DNA of 7,766 nucleotides from Bordetella parapertussis (GTDB taxonomy: Bacteria > Pseudomonadota > Gammaproteobacteria > Burkholderiales > SG8-39): NCBI GenBank assembly GCA_945906975.1, contig CAMDRY010000140.1, positions 1 to 7,766 on the forward strand, in the 5' to 3' direction. The notes beneath the pieces are model-generated. The model was not told the origin of the DNA, searched no databases, and was given only the letters and a program-made list of their open reading frames with translations. Below are positions 1-5,580 of the stretch, piece after piece. The translations under genes and the position numbers were made by a program. Numbering within the stretch: the first letter of the stretch is position 1; every line of letters begins with the position of its first letter.

Positions 1-552
1 GTAGTCGGGGCAGAGTTCAGCGGTTGGATCCATGCGCGCTGGGTTCGCATCCGGCGTCACCGCCTTGTAGAACTTGTTCCAGCGATGCGAACCGGCGACA
101 TACTCCACCCCGCTGGTGGCCTTGGTCACCGGCGTGAGCGCGATCCATAGCGACACAATGTCCTCGCCTTGATACGGCCAGAAGGGCAGGTCCTGGTGCC
201 ACTGCGTGGGCATTTGCGTGCCCGGTTCCTTGATGAACAGCTGGTCGTAGAAGTAGCGCACCTTGGGCGCCTGCATCAAGCGCGCGGCAAGCTCCGCCAT
301 CGGCGAGCGATCGCGCAACGCGGAAAAATCCGCCTCGCGGCGCGCCATCCACAGATTGCGGTAGAAACGGCCGCCGCCTGCCTCCCTGGTGTCGCGCGTC
401 TGGTCATCGGGACGGTCCATGATGCGCACCGAGGCATCGAGCATGCGCTCGCACCATTCGGCATCGAGTATCCCGCGCAGGCACACCGCGCCGTCCTCGC
501 GATAGGCCTGCAAATCTGCTTCGGTGATGCTGACCGGCAATGTACTATTCAT
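1..552 (-). CDS. Phytanoyl-CoA dioxygenase (PhyH) family protein, C-terminus beyond the window
   Basis: This is a partial gene: 184 codons are present and the frame is still open at the left edge (last residues CPDY). PhyH-family enzymes are non-haem Fe(II)/2-oxoglutarate oxygenases that hydroxylate acyl-CoAs, small acids or phosphonates in the cytoplasm. The sequence shows the typical N-terminal helix and 'EDGAVCLRGIL' strand (residues 19-29). The core follows with YFYDQLFIKEPG (100-111), then QWHQD, in which H119 and D121 form the HxD pair of the iron-binding facial triad, and LWIALTPVTKATSGVEYVAG (135-154) of the double-stranded beta-helix. The distal iron His and the 2-oxoglutarate-binding Arg would lie past the edge, so an intact active site cannot be confirmed. 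The family is usually near 280-300 aa. The ATG at 552-550 has an AGGAG site (plus-strand 557-561) just upstream. The gene diverges from the MetE-like gene at 645. The family call is firm; the substrate is unknown. Confidence 0.87.
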   Translation of the reverse strand, partial: MNSTLPVSITEADLQAYREDGAVCLRGILDAEWCERMLDASVRIMDRPDDQTRDTREAGGGRFYRNLWMARREADFSALRDRSPMAELAARLMQAPKVRYFYDQLFIKEPGTQMPTQWHQDLPFWPYQGEDIVSLWIALTPVTKATSGVEYVAGSHRWNKFYKAVTPDANPARMDPTAELCPDY

Positions 553-644
553 GGAGCTCCTCGCTGCCGCAATGATCGCATGCTTGTAGTGCGGACACCC
601 ATCTACACTCTTACCCTCACCAACAACAAATGTAACACTTCAAC
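553..644. promoter_or_regulatory. Divergent intergenic region with a 13-base imperfect dyad
   Basis: This 92-base gap separates two diverging start codons, so promoters for both genes are expected here. I see no convincing -35/-10 pair on either strand. The clearest structure is a dyad at 628-640, AAATGT-A-ACACTT, with five of six arm positions matching (core TGT-A-ACA). It ends four bases before the ATG at 645 and replaces any recognisable Shine-Dalgarno site there. A TGT/ACA core recalls GntR-type operators, but that link is inference and the site may be chance. Confidence 0.3.
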
Positions 645-1811
645 ATGAAACGAAGCACGACAAGAATTCTCACCACCCACGCCGGCGTGCTGTCCGGGCC
701 GCCGGAATTTGCCGACATCGACCTGCAGGTGCGCACCGGCAAGGCCTACGACAAACACACTTACACGGCGTTGCAGCGTGCCTCGATAATCAAGACGGTG
801 CGGCGCCAGGCCGATCTGGGCATCGATATCGTCAGCGACGGTGAATTGGGCAAGAGCCGCGGCTATCCCTATTATTCGCAGCGCATCACCGGCATCGAGC
901 AGCGTCCGCTCAAGCCGGGCGAGATTCCGGTGACGGTGCGCCGCAGCCGAGAGCGCGAGGCGTTTGGCGAGTTCTACGAGTATCAGCAGAAAATCGATAT
1001 CCGCTTTCCCGTGCCGCCTGGCACGCGCCTGGTGTGCAACGGCCCGCTGCGCCATTTGGGCCAGGGTCAACTCCAGGAAGAACTGGAAACGTTTCGCATT
1101 GCCCTTCAGGGCGTCCAGGCCGAAGAAGCGTTCTTTCCGGTGATCGCGCCAGGCTGGCTGGATCATTTCATGTTCAATGAGTATTACCCGAGCGACGAGG
1201 CGTTCATATTTGCCATCGCCGAAATTCTCAAACCTGAATACCAGGGCGTTGTCGACGCGGGATTTCTCCTGCAGGTGGACGATCCAGGTCTTCCTGACGC
1301 ATGGCCGACATTCATTCCAAAGCCGAGCATCGAGGAATACCGCCGCTATGCCGCGATTCGCATCGAGGCGCTCAATTACGCGCTCAAGGGCATCCCCGAA
1401 GAGAAGATTCGCTACCACGTCTGCTGGGGCAGTCATCACGGCCCGCATACCGAGGACATCCCCCTCAGGGACATTGTTGATCTGATGCTGAAAGTCCCCG
1501 CGCAGGCGTATTCGCTGGAAGCCGCCAATGCGCGCCACGAACACGAATGGAAGTTGTGGCGCGAGGTCAAGCTGCCCGACGGCAAGATTTTGATACCCGG
1601 TGTAATCAGTCACGCCACCAATGTGATCGAGCATCCTGAAGTCGTCGCCGATCGCATCTTGCGCTATGCGAATGTGGTGGGCCGGGAAAATGTGATTGCG
1701 GGCAGCGATTGCGGCATGGGTGGCCGCGTGCACCCGCAGATAGGGTGGGCTAAGCTGCAGGCGCTGGTCGAGGGCGCGGCGATTGCATCGCGGGAACTGT
1801 GGCCGGCCTGA
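645..1811 (+). CDS. MetE C-terminal-domain-like zinc enzyme (cobalamin-independent methionine synthase II family), paralogue A
   Basis: This 388-residue protein has the UROD/MetE TIM-barrel fold and matches only the catalytic half of MetE (full MetE is about 750 aa). Zinc ligands are all in place by motif: H258 and C260 in YHVCWGSHHGPH, E292 in SLEAANARHEHE, and C356 in AGSDCGMGG. The acidic loop SDGE (64-67) corresponds to the region of E. coli MetE Glu484, and LLQVDDP (208-214) to the region of Asp599. The N-terminal loop reads THAGVLSGPPE (residues 11-21), whereas relatives, including the enzyme at 3026-4147, have H-V-G-S. The position matching the MetE homocysteine-binding Ser is therefore Val15. 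Proteins of this class include epoxyalkane:CoM transferase, so a thiol alkyltransferase or lyase role is possible. Methionine synthesis is unlikely without the N-terminal half. The ATG at 645 is the first start after an in-frame TAA at 633; no clear Shine-Dalgarno site is seen. The substrate is unknown. Confidence 0.9.
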   Translation: MKRSTTRILTTHAGVLSGPPEFADIDLQVRTGKAYDKHTYTALQRASIIKTVRRQADLGIDIVSDGELGKSRGYPYYSQRITGIEQRPLKPGEIPVTVRRSREREAFGEFYEYQQKIDIRFPVPPGTRLVCNGPLRHLGQGQLQEELETFRIALQGVQAEEAFFPVIAPGWLDHFMFNEYYPSDEAFIFAIAEILKPEYQGVVDAGFLLQVDDPGLPDAWPTFIPKPSIEEYRRYAAIRIEALNYALKGIPEEKIRYHVCWGSHHGPHTEDIPLRDIVDLMLKVPAQAYSLEAANARHEHEWKLWREVKLPDGKILIPGVISHATNVIEHPEVVADRILRYANVVGRENVIAGSDCGMGGRVHPQIGWAKLQALVEGAAIASRELWPA

Positions 1812-1953
1812 GAGTTGAATGGTTCTGGTCGTTCAGCGAGCGTGGCCACCTGCCGCTATGATGGCCTCGGAACGCAGTGAGTGTGTGTCAGGAAAAGTTT
1901 GATTGCAAAAAACCGCGCGACGCGACGCCTATTGCCAGAATGGAGTCAACACC
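1812..1953 (+). promoter_or_regulatory. Leader and possible promoter region of the Bug receptor gene
   Basis: The 142-base gap between the MetE-like stop and the receptor start contains TATGAT at 1857-1862, which matches five of six -10 consensus positions. No recognisable -35 lies at the right distance. A short perfect palindrome GTGGCCAC lies at 1842-1849. A GGAG ribosome site at 1942-1945 is spaced eight bases from the ATG at 1954. There is no terminator with a T-run after the upstream gene, so read-through from the MetE-like gene is possible. The promoter call is weak. Confidence 0.25.
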
Positions 1954-2916
1954 ATGAAATCAGTCATCGCAAGTTCCGTGATTGCATCGCTTTGGCTGGC
2001 AGCATCGCTTCGATGTGCGGCGCAGGAATCCTATCCCGTTCGGCCGGTCACTATCGTCGTGCCGTTCTCAGCCGGCTCGCAGCCAGACATCCTCGCCCGG
2101 ACGCTGGCCGAGGCAATGGCAAAATCAACCAGCCAGCCCGTCGTGGTGCTTAACCGAGAAGGCGCGGCCGGCACCATCGCGGTCGCTTCGGTCGCGCAGG
2201 CCCGGCCGGATGGCTACACCCTCGGTTTCGGCCCAAACGGGCAGTTTTCGATTCAAACGCATCTGCTGCGCGACCTGGCCTACAAAGTGGAGCAGTTCGA
2301 TTTCCTGTGCCAGACCAACAGCGGCGCCTACGCCCTGGTTGTCGGTCCTGGCTCGCCCTACAAGACGCTGGCCGAGCTGATCGACGCGGCGCGCCGGGCG
2401 CCCGGAAAATTGAACCTGGGCTCGATCGGACACGCGACCATTCCGCATTTGGTGGGAGAGAGCATCGGCCTTGAGGCGGCCGTCAAGTTCACCCATGTGC
2501 CGTTCAAGGCGAGCGGCGACATGATTACCCAGACGCTCAATGGCAGTGTCGATTTTACGATCACCACACCCGCGGCACTGGCGGGCGGTAGCGCGCTGCG
2601 CGCGCTGGCCCTGGTCGCCGAAAATCGCTCACCGCGGTATCCCGAGGTGCCGCTGCTGAAAGAGCAGGGCTTCAAACGCTCATCCCTGCCCGGATACATC
2701 GGTCTTTACGGTCTCAAGGGCATTCCCGCGGATGCGGCGGGGTGGCTGCGCCGCTCCTGCGCGCAGTCGGCTGAGACGCCGGGCTTCCGGCAGGCCTCGG
2801 AAAAAGTCGGCGCGCCACAGCTATATGCGGACGCACCGGCATACAACGCCAACATGATCGAGGACCATCGTTACATGGGCGAATTGTTGCGCACCCTTGG
2901 GGTCAAACCGCAGTAG
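1954..2916 (+). CDS. Bug/TctC-family tripartite tricarboxylate transporter receptor (periplasmic solute-binding protein)
   Basis: Bug proteins are secreted receptors that capture carboxylic acids or related small solutes for TctAB-type importers; some also act as sensors. The protein has 320 residues, the usual family length. Residues 1-23 form a Sec signal peptide: MK, then a hydrophobic core VIASSVIASLWLAASL, with likely cleavage near CAAQ-E. The mature protein opens with the hallmark YPVRPVTIVVPFSAGSQPD (27-45). NREGAAGTIA (67-76) follows, then PDGYTLGFG (85-93), LNLGSIGHAT (153-162), HVPFKASGDM (181-190) and GSVDFTI (197-203), all in family order. The frame could be extended to a TTG at 1903, but that would put 17 charged and polar residues before the signal peptide. 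The ATG at 1954 has GGAG at 1942-1945 and gives a proper signal peptide, so I chose it. No TctA or TctB gene is in the window. It lies 142 bases after the MetE-like gene on the same strand. The ligand cannot be read from sequence. Confidence 0.93.
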   Translation: MKSVIASSVIASLWLAASLRCAAQESYPVRPVTIVVPFSAGSQPDILARTLAEAMAKSTSQPVVVLNREGAAGTIAVASVAQARPDGYTLGFGPNGQFSIQTHLLRDLAYKVEQFDFLCQTNSGAYALVVGPGSPYKTLAELIDAARRAPGKLNLGSIGHATIPHLVGESIGLEAAVKFTHVPFKASGDMITQTLNGSVDFTITTPAALAGGSALRALALVAENRSPRYPEVPLLKEQGFKRSSLPGYIGLYGLKGIPADAAGWLRRSCAQSAETPGFRQASEKVGAPQLYADAPAYNANMIEDHRYMGELLRTLGVKPQ

Positions 2917-2920
2917 CACA

Positions 2921-2940
2921 GCGCCAAGCTGGGCTGGCGC
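2921..2940 (+). terminator. Short hairpin directly after the Bug stop codon
   Basis: Five bases after the TAG stop, GCGCCAAGC (2921-2929) pairs with GCTGGCGC (2933-2940) around a TGG triloop, giving eight base pairs and one bulged A. The following bases (ATTGCTTCGTT) are only moderately T-rich. It could be a weak terminator or a transcript 3'-end stabiliser preceding the stronger hairpin at 2972-3008. Confidence 0.4.
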
Positions 2941-2971
2941 ATTGCTTCGTTAGGATCGCCGTCGCATAAAT

Positions 2972-3008
2972 CTCGCGCCGGCTGTTGGAATCAGCGCGGC
3001 GAGTTTTT
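2972..3008 (+). terminator. Probable Rho-independent terminator between convergent genes
   Basis: CTCGC (2972-2976) pairs with GCGAG (2999-3003). Inside it, GCTG (2981-2984) pairs with CAGC (2992-2995) across a GC-rich internal mismatch, and the loop is TTGGAAT. The stem is followed at once by TTTTT (3004-3008), so it reads as a terminator for the plus-strand receptor gene. On the minus strand the same hairpin lies 22 bases past the stop of the MetE-like gene and is followed by ATTTATG, so it may serve both genes less efficiently in that direction. Confidence 0.55.
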
Positions 3009-3025
3009 GGCCGCGCGGTCGTACA

Positions 3026-4147
3026 TTACCCCCAGACTTTCCCGGCCACCTCCAGCAGCCGTTCCAGCTTTCGTTTTTGTAGATCGGCGGTCATCGGATT
3101 GGGCAGCACGTTGAACGTCGACATTGCCGAGCTGCCAAAGCCGCACTGCGGGCATAAGCCCAATTGATTGATCGATGCAAAGCGGCTGGCCTCATCCAGG
3201 CGCCGGCGCAGATCGTCGCCTGCTTCAATTGCCGGTTGCTTGGTGCTGACCAGGCCCAGAAAGGCCATCTTTCCCTTGGGCAGAAACCTCAGCGGCTGAA
3301 AATCGCCGGCGCGCGGTGAATCGTATTCGAGCAGAAATGCATCGACATCCAGATCCTGGAACAAGCGCCTGGCGATGGGCGCATAGCTGCCGTCGCCCAT
3401 CCACAGGCCCTGCATGTTGCCGCGGCAAAGATGCAGCGCAATGCGCATGTTTTTTGGCCGCCCGGCGACGGCACGGTTGATCACGTCGATGTACAGGTCA
3501 ACCAGTTTTTCCGGATCCTCTCCCTGCCGCCTGGCGATACGACGATTGTCATCGTCGCAGCAAAGCGTCAGCGGCACTTCGTCGAGTTGCAGAAACTGGC
3601 AACCGAGGTTCGCCAGAGCGGCAATCTCCTCGCGATAGATCTGCACCAGGTCATCCCAGTAGTGCGCCGGATCGGGATAAACATTGCGATCCATGGCCTC
3701 GCCAAAATCCCCGAAATGCATGTGTGAAGGCGTGGGCATGGTCACTTTGGCAGTGCGCGCGGTCAAAGGCTGCAGAAAAGCAAAGTCATCGCAGACAATG
3801 GCGCGGGTGCGGCGCAGCGCGCTGGTGGCAACCGGCGCAGGCGCCGCGGCCGACACGCCTTGCTCGTTGTGGAACGTGAGGTGGGAAGGCTTGAAGGTGA
3901 AGCCGTCCACTGCCGACAGAAATCCGCGCGACCAGCCACCGCGGCGAAATTCACCGTCCGTCACGTATGCAAGACCGAGGCTTTCCTGCAGCGCGACCGC
4001 CTCGCGAATCGCAGCATCCTGCACCGCACGCAAATCTGCCGCGCTGATTTTTCCCTCCTCCTCTTCGAACCACGCCGTCATCAGCTCCGGGGGGCGGACC
4101 ATGCTGCCCACATGATCCACATGCAATGCGGCTTTGCTGCTGCTCAT
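3026..4147 (-). CDS. MetE C-terminal-domain-like zinc enzyme (cobalamin-independent methionine synthase II family), paralogue B
   Basis: This 373-residue TIM-barrel protein has only the catalytic half of MetE, like Bacillus YxjG/YxjH-type proteins and epoxyalkane:CoM transferase. The N-terminal loop HVGSMVRPPEL (12-22) keeps the Ser (S15) at the position of the MetE homocysteine-binding Ser. Other conserved features are TDGE (63-66), QLDE (187-190), and the zinc-site motif LHLCRGN with H239 and C241. E274 in LLEYDS and C335 in CPQCGFGS complete the expected zinc ligands. A second Cys, C332, is three residues before the last ligand. The likely chemistry is activation of a thiol at zinc for alkyl or methyl transfer; donor and thiol are unknown. 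The ATG at 4147-4145 is supported by GGAG (plus-strand 4154-4157) six bases upstream. It is convergent with the Bug gene and divergent from the thiolase unit. It differs strongly from paralogue A around the zinc site (HLCRGN against HVCWGS), so the two are not a recent duplication. Confidence 0.92.
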   Translation of the reverse strand: MSSSKAALHVDHVGSMVRPPELMTAWFEEEEGKISAADLRAVQDAAIREAVALQESLGLAYVTDGEFRRGGWSRGFLSAVDGFTFKPSHLTFHNEQGVSAAAPAPVATSALRRTRAIVCDDFAFLQPLTARTAKVTMPTPSHMHFGDFGEAMDRNVYPDPAHYWDDLVQIYREEIAALANLGCQFLQLDEVPLTLCCDDDNRRIARRQGEDPEKLVDLYIDVINRAVAGRPKNMRIALHLCRGNMQGLWMGDGSYAPIARRLFQDLDVDAFLLEYDSPRAGDFQPLRFLPKGKMAFLGLVSTKQPAIEAGDDLRRRLDEASRFASINQLGLCPQCGFGSSAMSTFNVLPNPMTADLQKRKLERLLEVAGKVWG

Positions 4148-4326
4148 TGTTCTCTCCCCGACTTCAGTTCTTGTGCAATTCAGGGATGATAGTCGACGGG
4201 ATGTTCACGCGTGCCGCGGGATTCCGGGGATGAGGCGGGAGACCATGATGGAACACTCCTATAATCGCGGCGCATGCCTTGGCCAGGTGGTATTTGTTTT
4301 GGCTGCAATACTTTTGGGGATAGCGC
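4148..4326. promoter_or_regulatory. Divergent promoter region between the MetE-like gene and the thiolase unit
   Basis: This 179-base gap lies between two diverging starts. On the plus strand there is a perfect -10 hexamer TATAAT at 4260-4265, which would start a transcript about 55 bases before the thiolase ATG. Hexamers 16-18 bases upstream do not resemble TTGACA and there is no TG extension, so an activator may be needed if it is used. On the minus strand TATCAT (plus-strand 4186-4191) matches five of six -10 positions about 40 bases before the MetE-like ATG, again without a good -35. The thiolase ribosome site is GGGGA at 4316-4320. Confidence 0.4.
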
Positions 4327-5580
4327 ATGGACTCCATCTACATCATCGGCGCCGGTGTCACCCGGCTCGGCAAGCACCTCGATAAATCGGTCAAGCAACT
4401 GTCCTCGATGGCCATCAGCGCGGCCCTTGCCGACGCCGGTTGCGCGCGCGACGACATCCAGGCGGCGTGGTTTTCCAACACCCGCCAGGGCGCGATGGAG
4501 GGCCAGCACGGCATTCGCGGGCAATGCGCGCTGCGTGCCTTCGGATTCGAGGAAATCCCCATCATCAACTGCGACAACGCCTGCGCCAGTTCCACCACGG
4601 GGATGAATCAGGCCTACGCCAACATCCGCGCCGGCTTGTACGAGGTGGCGCTGGTGGTTGGCGCCGACAAGATGATCTACCCGGAGAAGCGCGAAGCGAT
4701 GTTCGAGGCATTTCTGGGCGGATGGGATCGGGAGCTGGCCGACGAGCACATGCGAAATCTGCTTGCATTGGGCGATGGACTGTTACTGCCTGCGGAGGCG
4801 CAAGAGGCGCGCTGGACCAGCTCCAATCAGCATAGTGTTTTCATGGATGTGTACGCGGCGGGCGCGCGCGCGCACATGAAACGCTATGGCAGCACGCAAC
4901 GCCAGTTCGCGGCCGTGGCGGCCAAGAACCATTTTCATTCCTCATTCAATCCCAATGCGCAGTATCAGAACAGCATGAGTATCGAGGAGGTGCTTGCCGA
5001 CAAGCCGATCACCTGGCCGCTCACGCGCTCGATGTGCGCACCGATAAGCGACGGCGCCGGCGCACTGGTGCTGTGCGCTGAATCGGCGTTGAAGCGTTTC
5101 GACCGCAGCCGCGCAGTGCGCATCCGTGCCACGACGCTTGCGTCGGGGACCAATCGCCAAGCCGGTGACGACGACCGCTCCATCTGCCGCATTGCCGCGC
5201 GCAAGGCCTACGCCATGGCGGAGGCGGGGCCCGGCGACCTCGATGTGGTCGAAGTGCACGATGCCACTGCGTTTGCTGAAGTGGCGCACATTGAAAACAT
5301 GGGCCTGTGCGAACCGGGTGAAGGCGGGTTGTTGGCCGAGCGCGGCGACACGCGCTTGGGTGGGCGCATTCCCGTCAACACCTCGGGTGGCCTGCTCTCA
5401 AAAGGGCATCCTATCGGCGCGACGGGGGTGATCCAGCTGCATGAGATCGTCACACAGCTTCGCGGCGAGGCGGGCGGACGCCAGGTGGCGGGCGCCCGGT
5501 TGGGCGCTGCGGAGAACGGCGGCGGATTCTACGGATTGGAGGAAGCGGTGACCGCCGTCACCATTCTGGAGCGGGCGTGA
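4327..5580 (+). CDS. Thiolase family protein, SCP2/lipid-transfer-type (acetyl-CoA acetyltransferase-like)
   Basis: This 417-residue protein has a complete thiolase fold. It opens with IYIIGAGVTRLGK (4-16). The nucleophile loop NCDNACASST (81-90) has C86 as the acyl-accepting Cys. Further on are CAPISDGAGALVL (237-249), the SCP2-type VEVHDATAFAE (308-318) with H311 in place of the NEAF loop of biosynthetic thiolases, and SGGLLSKGHPIGATG (353-367) with H361. The C-terminal loop reads AAENGGGFYG (394-403), so the Cys of the classic CxG motif is Glu396. The HDCF Cys of SCP2-thiolases is also absent. Enzymes of this type cleave or form 3-oxoacyl-CoA bonds, and some relatives do retro-aldol cleavage. 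The ATG at 4327 has GGGGA six bases upstream. Its stop overlaps the start of the acyl-CoA synthetase, so the two are translationally coupled and probably act in one pathway. The DUF35 OB-fold partner often found next to SCP2-like thiolases is absent here. The exact reaction is uncertain. Confidence 0.9.
   Translation: MDSIYIIGAGVTRLGKHLDKSVKQLSSMAISAALADAGCARDDIQAAWFSNTRQGAMEGQHGIRGQCALRAFGFEEIPIINCDNACASSTTGMNQAYANIRAGLYEVALVVGADKMIYPEKREAMFEAFLGGWDRELADEHMRNLLALGDGLLLPAEAQEARWTSSNQHSVFMDVYAAGARAHMKRYGSTQRQFAAVAAKNHFHSSFNPNAQYQNSMSIEEVLADKPITWPLTRSMCAPISDGAGALVLCAESALKRFDRSRAVRIRATTLASGTNRQAGDDDRSICRIAARKAYAMAEAGPGDLDVVEVHDATAFAEVAHIENMGLCEPGEGGLLAERGDTRLGGRIPVNTSGGLLSKGHPIGATGVIQLHEIVTQLRGEAGGRQVAGARLGAAENGGGFYGLEEAVTAVTILERA

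Noticed and set aside
584..609. TTGTAG and TACACT as a possible -35/-10 pair for the first MetE-like gene.
   Set aside because: The spacing is only 14 bases and both hexamers are weak matches.
169..648. A 159-codon plus-strand frame over the PhyH gene and the divergent gap.
   Set aside because: The minus strand of 1-552 encodes a convincing PhyH protein with the HxD iron motif, so this frame is its antisense shadow with a tail into the gap.
603..1733. A 376-codon open frame on the minus strand opposite the first MetE-like gene.
   Set aside because: It is the antisense shadow of a gene with clear family motifs. Its translation has no recognisable domain and is rich in His/Arg/Ala, as expected for reverse-strand reading of GC-rich codons.
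1903..1953. A 17-residue N-terminal extension of the Bug receptor from a TTG codon.
   Set aside because: It would bury the signal peptide behind charged residues. The ATG at 1954 has a good GGAG and gives a standard Sec signal.
2730..2800. Suspected frameshift in the Bug receptor, because the WLRRSCAQSAETPGF segment looks unlike common members.
   Set aside because: The frame continues to a normal family C-terminus (MGELLRTLGVKPQ) at the usual total length, so it is divergence, not a frameshift.
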